Origin: Methylocella silvestris BL2
GTDB taxonomy: Bacteria; Pseudomonadota; Alphaproteobacteria; Rhizobiales; Beijerinckiaceae
Assembly: GCF_000021745.1 (NCBI RefSeq)
Contig: NC_011666.1
Span: forward strand, 3,747,001-3,811,000
Direction of reading: 5' to 3'
DNA: 64,000 bases
Part shown: positions 55,199-62,486 of the stretch, piece after piece
How the letters are laid out: each line of letters begins with the position of its first letter
Position numbering within the stretch: position 1 is the first letter of the stretch
Notes under the pieces: generated by a model
Seen by the model: only the letters and a program-made list of their open reading frames with translations
The model's database searches: none
Told to the model about the DNA's origin: nothing
Position numbers and translations under genes: made by a program

Positions 55199-55420
55199 AT
55201 GCCCGCATCGATGATTTCCAGTGGCGCAGCCCCCACCGTCGGTCCTGCGCCGATTCCCGTAGGCGAGATCCTGCCATGGGCCGTCTTCGGCGGCCTGCTG
55301 CTGCTGCTGGCAGTATATTTCGTCGGCGCGGAAGAGGGCGCAACCTCCCTCATTCCCGGCATGTATGTCCATGAATATCTCCATGACGGGCGTCATCTCC
55401 TCGGCTTCCCCTGCCACTGA
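55199..55420 (+). CDS. cbtB: CbtB cobalt transporter subunit
   Basis: A 73-residue protein with a single membrane helix (WAVFGGLLLLLAVYFVG) and a C-terminal metal-binding tail with several His and a Cys (HEYLHDGRHLLGFPCH), the hallmark of CbtB. ATG 55199 with AGAGGAG upstream. Encoded 11 bases before CbtA. Confidence 0.88.
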   Translation: MPASMISSGAAPTVGPAPIPVGEILPWAVFGGLLLLLAVYFVGAEEGATSLIPGMYVHEYLHDGRHLLGFPCH

Positions 55421-55431
55421 CGGAGGTAAAC

Positions 55432-56190
55432 ATGGTTGGAGCCCTTCTTTTGCGCGGCATGTTGACCGGCCTTTTTGCCGGATTGCTCGTCTTCGGATTT
55501 GCCCGCGTCTTCGGCGAGCCGGAGATCGAGCGGGCGATCGCGTTCGAACAGCAGATGGCGCAAGGCACGAGCGAGGCCCAAGAGCCTGCGTTGGTTTCTC
55601 GGGAGACCCAGGCCGGGGTTGGCCTTGCGTCAGGCGTCTTGGTCTATAGCGCATCGATTGGGGGATTGTTTGCGCTCATATTCGCTTTCGTCAATGGCCG
55701 CATCGGATCGCTGGGACCCCGCGGGACATCGGCGCTGCTGGCGATTTCCGCCTTCGTCGCGATCTCGATTGCGCCCTTTCTGAAATATCCTGCAAATCCG
55801 CCGTCGGTTGGCGATCCCGACACGATCGGCGTTCGGACAGGGCTCTATTTCGTCATGGTGATCGTCTCGGTCGCTGCGCTCGCCGGCGCCGTTGCGGCCG
55901 CGCGACAACTGGCGCCGCGGCTTGGCGTTTGGAACGCCGCGATCCTCGCGGGCGTGGCGTTCATCGGCGCGATCGCGGTAGCTTCCTACGCTCTGCCCGA
56001 AATCAATGAAATCCCCGCACAATTCTCGGCGCCGCTGCTTTGGCGGTTCCGCATCGCGTCGCTGGGCCTCCACGCCCTGCTCTGGGCGACCATCGGCCTT
56101 GTGTTCGGCTGGTTGATGGAACGCGGCTCTGCGCAGATTGCTGTCGCCGCGTCAGCCGTCGCCGCCCTTAGGACGCGGGAATTCGGCTGA
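55432..56190 (+). CDS. cbtA: CbtA cobalt transporter subunit
   Basis: A 252-residue integral membrane protein with about seven hydrophobic segments. It shows the CbtA layout: RGMLTGLFAGLLVFGFARVF-type first helix, the EPEIERAIAFE loop, and a long FLKYPANPP segment between helices. CbtA/CbtB is a predicted cobalt importer usually seen under B12 control or next to cobalt enzymes. Here it supplies the nitrile hydratase cluster. I saw no cobalamin riboswitch in front of it. Confidence 0.88.
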   Translation: MVGALLLRGMLTGLFAGLLVFGFARVFGEPEIERAIAFEQQMAQGTSEAQEPALVSRETQAGVGLASGVLVYSASIGGLFALIFAFVNGRIGSLGPRGTSALLAISAFVAISIAPFLKYPANPPSVGDPDTIGVRTGLYFVMVIVSVAALAGAVAAARQLAPRLGVWNAAILAGVAFIGAIAVASYALPEINEIPAQFSAPLLWRFRIASLGLHALLWATIGLVFGWLMERGSAQIAVAASAVAALRTREFG

Positions 56191-56385
56191 CCGCGCGCTG
56201 AAGCGACGCAAGTCTTTCTTATTGGGAAAATCAGTTTATCATGACGGCGCTAGGCATCCGCCGCCGCCGCTGCGGGAGTCGATCCACGCGTTCAGAACGG
56301 CGTTGCGTCCGGCCAGCGCGTGTTTGACGCCGCCTTTTGCCGCGTTCTTCAACGCGACGCGTCTCCTGCTGTTTGAGGCTGAACG

Positions 56386-57369
56386 ATGCGGATTGTGATC
56401 CTTGCTCCCCAAGGGGTTCAATCGCTTGATGTTGTCGGGCCGGCGGAAGTGTTCTGGGAGGCCGCGCGGCGGCTTGGTGATCCTTTCGCCTATGAGGTCG
56501 TCGTCATGGGCGCAACGGCCGAGCCAATCTCAGGAACCGGAAGCCTCCGCTTTCTGCCAGATTGCACCATCGACGATCCGGACCAAGAGATCGATACGCT
56601 GCTGGTAGGAGGCGACCCTTCCTTCGACGAAATCGATCCGAAGGTAACGGCGTGGCTGCGCCGCCGCGCGCCGACGATACGGCGTTATGGCTCCGTCTGC
56701 ACCGGCGTATTTCTGCTTGCCGCCGCCGGCCTGCTCGACGGCCGCAGGGTCACGACCCATTGGGAATGTGCGGCCAAACTGAAAAGCGAATATCCGGATG
56801 TCATCGTCGACGCCGACCAGATTTTCATTCGCGAGGGCGCGCTATGCACGACGGCTGGGGTCACCGCCGGCATGGACCTCGCCCTGGCTCTGGTCGAAGA
56901 AGACTATGGCCGCAATCTCGCATTGATCGTCGCGCGCTATATGGTGATGTTTCTCAAGCGGCCAGGCGGCCAGTCGCAGTTTAGCACCCATCTGGCCGCG
57001 CAGATGTCCGGCAAAAGCGCGATCCAGCAGGCGCAGGAATATGCGCTGCAAAACCTCGCGACGCCGCTGTCGATCACAGCCATGGCGCAGCAGGCGGGAA
57101 TGAGCGTCCGCAATTTTGCTCGCGTTTTCCGGCGCGAGATCAAGATGACGCCCGCCGATTTCGTCGAGGCGGCGCGTCTTGAGGCCGCTCGCCGAAGCCT
57201 CGAGGATTCGCTGACGCCGCTTCAGCACATCGCCACGGCTTGCGGATTCGGCAACAGCGACGCGATGCGCCGAGCTTTCGTTCGCACCCTTGGCGTCAGT
57301 CCTTACGACTACCGGCGGCGATTCCGGAGCGCGCTCTATAAGCAGGGCGTTGAACGCGGTTGTAGCTGA
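56386..57369 (+). CDS. GlxA-type regulator (DJ-1/PfpI domain plus AraC DNA-binding domain)
   Basis: A 327-residue regulator. The N-terminal amidase-like DJ-1/PfpI fold has its Cys in YGSVCTGVFLLAAAGLLDG. The C-terminal AraC domain has two helix-turn-helix motifs (LSITAMAQQAGMSVRNFARV and LQHIATACGFGNSDAMRRAF, then SPYDYRRRF). Members often sense amino-acid or amide-related compounds and activate neighbouring genes. It lies 195 bases after cbtA in the same direction and may control the nitrile hydratase cluster (inference). Confidence 0.9.
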   Translation: MRIVILAPQGVQSLDVVGPAEVFWEAARRLGDPFAYEVVVMGATAEPISGTGSLRFLPDCTIDDPDQEIDTLLVGGDPSFDEIDPKVTAWLRRRAPTIRRYGSVCTGVFLLAAAGLLDGRRVTTHWECAAKLKSEYPDVIVDADQIFIREGALCTTAGVTAGMDLALALVEEDYGRNLALIVARYMVMFLKRPGGQSQFSTHLAAQMSGKSAIQQAQEYALQNLATPLSITAMAQQAGMSVRNFARVFRREIKMTPADFVEAARLEAARRSLEDSLTPLQHIATACGFGNSDAMRRAFVRTLGVSPYDYRRRFRSALYKQGVERGCS

Positions 57370-57539
57370 TCCACACCCGCCACAGCGAGCCACTGAAAAA
57401 GCGCGCAACTGGAACCGTCCGCCCAGGCGCGCATGGGGCGCGCCACTCGAGGTGGACAGTTTCTGGCTGCGGGTTCTCCAGGCGTGACCCCGCCAAACAG
57501 GAGCGCATGTAATTGATGGCATGGAGAATTCGATTTCAT

Positions 57540-57905
57540 TCCGGCGGTCGAGACGGCGAGCGCGCAGATGAGCGTCGTCGCTCCGATGACGCTATAGCGC
57601 AACAGGCCGACCGGAACGCCCAGCGTCCTCGCTTCGTCGTCCCCCATCGAGAGCCCGTCGAGACCTCGCCCGCAGGCGGTCAGCACGGCGAGGCTCCCCA
57701 TTAGCCAGTAGATGATCACCGGCAGCTGATTATAGGGATCGGCGACAAACTTGACGATCGTCAACAGCGCCGCGAATAAGGCGCCGCTGATCAATCAGCC
57801 GAGAACCAACATGATCGTCGACGCCGGGCTGGCCAGATTGGCGACGCCGACGCCGAGCGCAGCCGCGGCAAGGCCGCCGGCGAATCCGGCGATCGATGCG
57901 TCCGC
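57540..57905 (-). pseudogene. FecCD-type ABC permease, internal fragment
   Basis: The minus strand reads FAGGLAAAALGVGVANLASP, TIMLVLG, an in-frame TGA, then LISGALFAALLTIVKFVADP, YWLMGSLA and LSMGDDEARTLGVPVGLLR. This is the middle of an iron-chelate permease missing both ends and interrupted by a stop. It abuts a TonB receptor fragment on the other strand. Confidence 0.8.
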
Positions 57906-57929
57906 GATTCAGCTTGCCCGTCGTGTATT

Positions 57930-58668
57930 CTATCAGATGAACGCCGCCGCCTTTGCGGCGAAGGGGATCACCGCCAATCAGCTGTGGCAGCAGATCAAGC
58001 TCGAAACGTCAGCGGCGCTCGACGCTGGCCTGCGCTGGACCCATGAAGTCTCCGGCCTCGGCGTCTTCTCGATCGAACCGACGGGCTATGTTTCGCGCAA
58101 CGACGACAAGGGCGTCACCTATGATCCCGGCATTGGCATCCAATATGCGCAGAACGTCGGCCAGTCGCTCGCCTATGGCGCGCAATTGCTCGGTCGCTGG
58201 AAGCCGATCGACACGCTCGATATTTTCGCCTCCATGTCCTATGATCGGAACGTCTTCGTCTCCAATCCGCCAGTGCTTGCCGGCGCATCGGCGGCGACTG
58301 TCGCCGGCGCCAATGTCACCGGCACGCAGCTTCCGAACGTTCCGGAATGGACCGCGGCTCTGGGCGGCACGTGGCGCTACGGGGATTTCGCTTTCACGCC
58401 CGTCGCCAATTTCACGGGCTCGCGCTGGCGCGATACGACGCGGACGCAATATCTTTCAGGCTATGCGACGGTTGACCTCAACTTCACCTATCAGTTCAAG
58501 CTTCCGGCCGCCAAGCTCGAAGCCAGCCTCACCATCAGCAATCTGTTCAACGCGCAATACATCGGATTCATGAATAATTCCTACTTTCAGCAGTCGACTC
58601 TGACCAACGCCTTCTACTATCCGGGGGCGCCGCGCGCCGTCGTGGGCAAGATCGCCATGAAGTTCTGA
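57930..58668 (+). pseudogene. TonB-dependent receptor, C-terminal barrel fragment
   Basis: About 245 residues of the barrel of a siderophore-type receptor (ALDAGLRWTHEVSGLGVFSI, LSGYATVDLNFTYQF, SLTISNLFNAQYIGFMNNSY, ending VGKIAMKF). The plug and most of the barrel are missing, and sequence before ~57930 is antisense permease remnant. The intact C-terminus indicates deletion of everything upstream. Confidence 0.82.
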
Positions 58669-58696
58669 CGGCGGCGCCCGGTCCATCTATTAACCT

Positions 58697-59494
58697 TTAG
58701 GAGGCGTCGCCCCAGTGGTCCTTTCCAGCGGAGCTACGTACTGGCGGGATGGCGGCGAAGGTCTCGATTCGTCGGCCTTCATGCTCGAAGGAAAGGCGCT
58801 TAAGCGGCGCGCCATAGAGGCGCCCGAGCGAGGCTTCCGTCAGGATTTGTGAGACTGGGCCTGTTGTGTAGTCGGCTTCGCCCTGCATTAGTAGCGCGGC
58901 GTCGGCGACGGCCAGAGCATGATGGGGATGATGCGTCGTCATGACGATCGTCAGCCCATGTTCGCGGGAGAGGGTCCCGACCCATTTGAGGATTAGCGCC
59001 TGATGCCTGAGGTCGAGCGCCGAGGTGGGCTCATCGAGGATCAGGATTTCGGCCTCTGCGACGATGGCGCGGGCGAAGACGACGAGCTGGCGCTGGCCGC
59101 CCGAGAGCTCATGGAAGGCCCTGCTAGCATAATCTCCCAGCCCGAAACGCTCAAGGGCTTCGAGGGCCGCCGCCTCGTCTTCGCGCGCGGGCTGCGAGAA
59201 CAGCCCGATTCTTCGCGCGCGGCCCATCAACACCATGTCGAGGACGGAGTAATCGAAGCTGACCTCGAACAGTTGCGGCACGAAGGCGCAGCGGCCATCG
59301 ACCTTGATCGAGCCTTCACGCGGCTTCAGCGCGCCGAGAAGAAGCTGCAACAGTGTAGTCTTGCCGCGTCCATTGGGAGCCAGAATGGCGAAGATCGATC
59401 CTCGGGGGACGCACAGGTCGAGATGGCGGAGAATCCAGCGCTCGGCCTGGTAGAAATAGCCGAGATCGCCGATGAGGACTGCGGGACTATTCAC
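58697..59494 (-). CDS. FecE-type ABC transporter ATP-binding protein
   Basis: A 265-residue ATPase of an iron-siderophore/B12/metal-chelate importer. Walker A APNGRGKTTLL, signature LSGGQRQLV, Walker B ILILDEPTSAL and a switch His in MTTHHPHHAL. It overlaps the permease gene by 8 bases (permease first), forming a permease-ATPase operon. No periplasmic binding protein gene is adjacent within the window. Confidence 0.93.
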   Translation of the reverse strand: MNSPAVLIGDLGYFYQAERWILRHLDLCVPRGSIFAILAPNGRGKTTLLQLLLGALKPREGSIKVDGRCAFVPQLFEVSFDYSVLDMVLMGRARRIGLFSQPAREDEAAALEALERFGLGDYASRAFHELSGGQRQLVVFARAIVAEAEILILDEPTSALDLRHQALILKWVGTLSREHGLTIVMTTHHPHHALAVADAALLMQGEADYTTGPVSQILTEASLGRLYGAPLKRLSFEHEGRRIETFAAIPPVRSSAGKDHWGDAS

Positions 59495-60506
59495 GCGTCC
59501 AGCCTTTCGACTGTGTCTTCCAGAACAGAAAGGCGAAGATCGGCGTGCCGATGACGCTGGTCAGCAGACCGATTGGGATTTCTTGTTCCGTTGCGCTACG
59601 GGCGACGTCGTCCATCGCAAGAAGGTAGATGCCGCCAAGAAACGCCGCCGTTGGAAGCAGCCTGACATGGTCAGGACCGACCAGCATGCGGGCAAGATGG
59701 GGCACGATGAGACCTACCCAGCCGACGCCGCCGGAAACCGAGACCTGGGCTGCGACGATCAAGGCGACGAGGCCCATCAGGCTCCAGCGCAGGAGCTCAA
59801 TGTTGACGCCGAGCGAGGATGCGTCTGCATCGCCAAGCGAAAGCAAATTGATCCGCCAGCGCAGCGCGAGGAGTAGCCCGCCAGCGAATAGGGTGATGGA
59901 AGCGACGATCACGACCTGGCTGGAGGTCGCTCCTATGAAGCTGCCGAGCAGCCAATAGACGATCGAGGGCAGCCTGGTAGTGGGATCGGCCAGCGTCTGG
60001 ACGAGGCCGACGAGCGCACTGCAGAAGCCGCCGACGATGACGCCTGAAAGCACGAGAGCAAGCGTGCTCGCGCGTCCGGCGATGCGTGCGAGACCGAAGG
60101 CCGCGGCAAGCGCCAGAAGCCCCAAGGCGAAGGCAAGACCCGTCACCGCAAGTGGGGGCCAGGAGAGAAGAATGGCGACAACGCCGCCGAGCGCCGCCCC
60201 GGAGGAAACCCCTGCGATCTCGGGTCCGACGAGCGGATTGCGGAAGACTCCCTGCATCGCGGCCCCGGACAGCGCAAGGCCCATTCCGCACAAAGTTACC
60301 AGCAGGATGCGGGGCGCGCGCACGATCTCGACCACAATGCGCGGCGTGTCGGCGTCGTCGATATGGGCGCCGAGAGGAGACGTCGTCAAAACAATGCGCA
60401 CGACTTCAGGAAAGGGAACCGGATAGCGTCCAAGCGTCAGGGAGAACAATACCAGCAGGGCGAGGATCAGAAACAGGAAGGCGGGGACAATCTTCGTCGC
60501 GTCCAT
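59487..60506 (-). CDS. FecCD-type ABC transporter permease
   Basis: A 339-residue inner-membrane permease with about ten hydrophobic segments. FecCD hallmarks are GMGLALSGAAMQGVFRNPLV, PEIAGVSSGAALG, LVLSGVIVGGFCSAL, and the cytoplasmic coupling block GWVGLIVPHLARMLVG. It imports a metal chelate with the FecE-type ATPase. ATG 60506 was selected as the best-spaced start; ATG 60524 and 60542 are in frame. Divergent from the nitrogenase-like gene. Confidence 0.92.
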   Translation of the reverse strand: MDATKIVPAFLFLILALLVLFSLTLGRYPVPFPEVVRIVLTTSPLGAHIDDADTPRIVVEIVRAPRILLVTLCGMGLALSGAAMQGVFRNPLVGPEIAGVSSGAALGGVVAILLSWPPLAVTGLAFALGLLALAAAFGLARIAGRASTLALVLSGVIVGGFCSALVGLVQTLADPTTRLPSIVYWLLGSFIGATSSQVVIVASITLFAGGLLLALRWRINLLSLGDADASSLGVNIELLRWSLMGLVALIVAAQVSVSGGVGWVGLIVPHLARMLVGPDHVRLLPTAAFLGGIYLLAMDDVARSATEQEIPIGLLTSVIGTPIFAFLFWKTQSKGWTRE

Positions 60507-60825
60507 CCTCTTCCCTACAGTCATCGACAAAAAGGCAGTCAAACAAGGACCCCGGAGGTTGTCCGCACGCAGCCGACCTGAATCGGGGAAGGCCCGTCTC
60601 CGACGATCGCCAGGATGGACGAACCAGATTTCTCGTCAATCACGGGGTATCGAGGAATCGACGGGCTCGTCAAGCCGCGCGACGCCCGAAAAGACAATGG
60701 CGAGAACCGGTTTGTCGGTGTCGCATATCTGACAAAACTATAGCGGCTTTCGGACAAATAAATTGTTATTGACAAGAAATTGCTATTCCAAAGAGGATAT
60801 AGCTTCACAAGTTCTTGAGGACAGC
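60507..60825. other. Divergent region, FecCD permease / nitrogenase-like gene
   Basis: About 320 bases. The AT-rich part at 60725-60800, containing TTGACA at 60768-60773, probably carries the rightward promoter. A minus-strand frame ending at 60539 contains a protein-like stretch (SSILAIVGDGPSPIQVGCV) that I cannot assign. It may be a remnant or a small gene preceding the permease. Confidence 0.35.
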
Positions 60826-62352
60826 GTGGCGCGTAATACTCTTCTCCCCCAGCAACGCATCCGATGGCGATCAGGAGCCGTCAAGGGGACCGTGGGCGTT
60901 CCGCCGCTGCCTCCGGCCGAACCCGCCATCGCGCTGGAGCTCGACGCACACTCCGTCACCTACCGCAAGGATCCGAGGGGACGAAAGCCGAAAGGTCTGG
61001 CGCATGCGGCAGAGCGGCGCGGAGCGAACTCGGCCGACCTTTGCCAGCCTCCCGTTCGGCGCGCCCATTCCGATGCGGGACGCCTGAGCTTTTGCGCCGG
61101 CAGTTTCCTCGGCGAGAGCGTCTCGGGCTGGGGCGCGGCGATCGACCTCGCCGCCCTGTCGCATGGGCCCGTCGGTTGCGGCCTGTTCACGGGCGCGTCT
61201 CGCCTCAGCCTGCCGGGCTTCGTGCAGGGCGTCGAAAGTTTCGCCGCAATCCACGCCTGCACCGATCTCAATTTTGGCGACCTCGACGACGGCGGCGATA
61301 TGAAGCTGGCGCAGGCGCTCGACGAGCTCTCCATCCTGTTTCCTCTCGCAAAGGGGTTCGCCATCCTCAATGAGGATCCGATCGCGCTCATCGACGCCAA
61401 CGTCAAAGGCGTTGCGAAGGAGAAGGCGAGATCGCTCGGCCGGCTGATCCTGCCGCTCTCTTGTGAAAGCATCAGAGTGGAGCGGCGTTGGGTGGTCGAG
61501 GCGGCGGCGACTCTGAAGGCGGCCGCAAACCGTGCGCCGCCGCGGCGCGCGCAGCGGTATGACGTCGCGCTGCCATTCTACAGGGAAGCCTCGGGACTTG
61601 TGTGGATCGTCAGCAAATTGTTGCGCGAGATCGGCCTGACGCCCGTGCATGAGGTCACGGGATCAAGCGTGAGCGACATGGGCCGCATCAGCGGATGCAA
61701 GCTTGTCGTCGGCTTTGCCGAAAGCCTCGACGCGCCGCCCGATCGCTTTTTCGGCGGCTTTGCCGGCCTGCTGAACCAATGGTTCGGAACGCCCATTCAA
61801 CCCGCCTGTTTCGCGGGGCCAGCTGCGACGGACGCTTCGCTGCGGGCGATCGCCGCGCATTTTGGCCCGCGCGTCCGCGATCAGGCCGAGCGCGTGATCG
61901 CCGCAAACCGCAAAAAAGTCGAAGCCATCGTCGCACGGTATCGGTCGCGCCTCGAGGGCCGGCTGGCCGTCCATTTCACCCCGATGTCGCAAGAGCAGCT
62001 TGAACCCTATCGACTGCTCGGGCTCAGGATCGGCGACGCCTCAGGCTGGACAGCGAAGACCGGAGCGCGGCGAACGCCGCGGCTCGCCTGCGACGCGGAG
62101 AATCCCAGCGAGAAGGCTGTTGATTCCTACATTCGCGAGTCAAGGCCTGATCTCGTGCTGCATTTCGAGCGCGACGAATATGAATGGCGCAAGCGCGGAC
62201 AGAATGCGCTGTCCCTGACGCCGCTCTTCGACCGACGGGGCAATGCCTACTGGGCTTACGACGGCTTCGAGCTTTTCGCCGCCGCGCTTGACCACGCGCT
62301 CAATACGCCATGGCGCAAACTGCTGAAGCCGCCTTGGCGGCGATCCGACTGA
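60826..62352 (+). CDS. Nitrogenase component 1-like (NifD/NifE-related) protein lacking key metal ligands
   Basis: 508 residues from GTG 60826 (GAGG upstream). It aligns with nitrogenase alpha subunits: FCAGS and SHGPVGCG supply equivalents of P-cluster Cys62 and Cys88. The third P-cluster ligand (Cys154 in SECPIGLIG) is Asp184 in NEDPIALID at exactly the same spacing. FeMo-cofactor Cys275 aligns with Pro and His442 with Leu. The C-terminal segments SLRAIAAHFGPRV, ARYRSRLEGR and YDGFELFAAALDHALNTPW are nitrogenase-like. A working N2 reductase is therefore excluded. A maturase, scaffold or different reductase remains possible. No NifK/NifH-like gene is nearby; neighbours are metal-chelate importers. 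Confidence 0.82.
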   Translation: MARNTLLPQQRIRWRSGAVKGTVGVPPLPPAEPAIALELDAHSVTYRKDPRGRKPKGLAHAAERRGANSADLCQPPVRRAHSDAGRLSFCAGSFLGESVSGWGAAIDLAALSHGPVGCGLFTGASRLSLPGFVQGVESFAAIHACTDLNFGDLDDGGDMKLAQALDELSILFPLAKGFAILNEDPIALIDANVKGVAKEKARSLGRLILPLSCESIRVERRWVVEAAATLKAAANRAPPRRAQRYDVALPFYREASGLVWIVSKLLREIGLTPVHEVTGSSVSDMGRISGCKLVVGFAESLDAPPDRFFGGFAGLLNQWFGTPIQPACFAGPAATDASLRAIAAHFGPRVRDQAERVIAANRKKVEAIVARYRSRLEGRLAVHFTPMSQEQLEPYRLLGLRIGDASGWTAKTGARRTPRLACDAENPSEKAVDSYIRESRPDLVLHFERDEYEWRKRGQNALSLTPLFDRRGNAYWAYDGFELFAAALDHALNTPWRKLLKPPWRRSD

Positions 62353-62486
62353 CGCATCGCGCGTCTCAGCTTGCTTACAATTTGATCTGACAACCCTGGC
62401 GGCTGTGAAGCGGCGCCATATGCTGTCTTGCGCGCCGGTCGCCGGAAAAAACATAACCCTCAGTTTCGCCGATAGGAGCTTCATCC

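Noticed and set aside
60826-62352. A functional nitrogenase alpha subunit
   Set aside because: Both FeMo-cofactor ligands and one P-cluster Cys are replaced and no beta subunit or reductase gene is present in the window.
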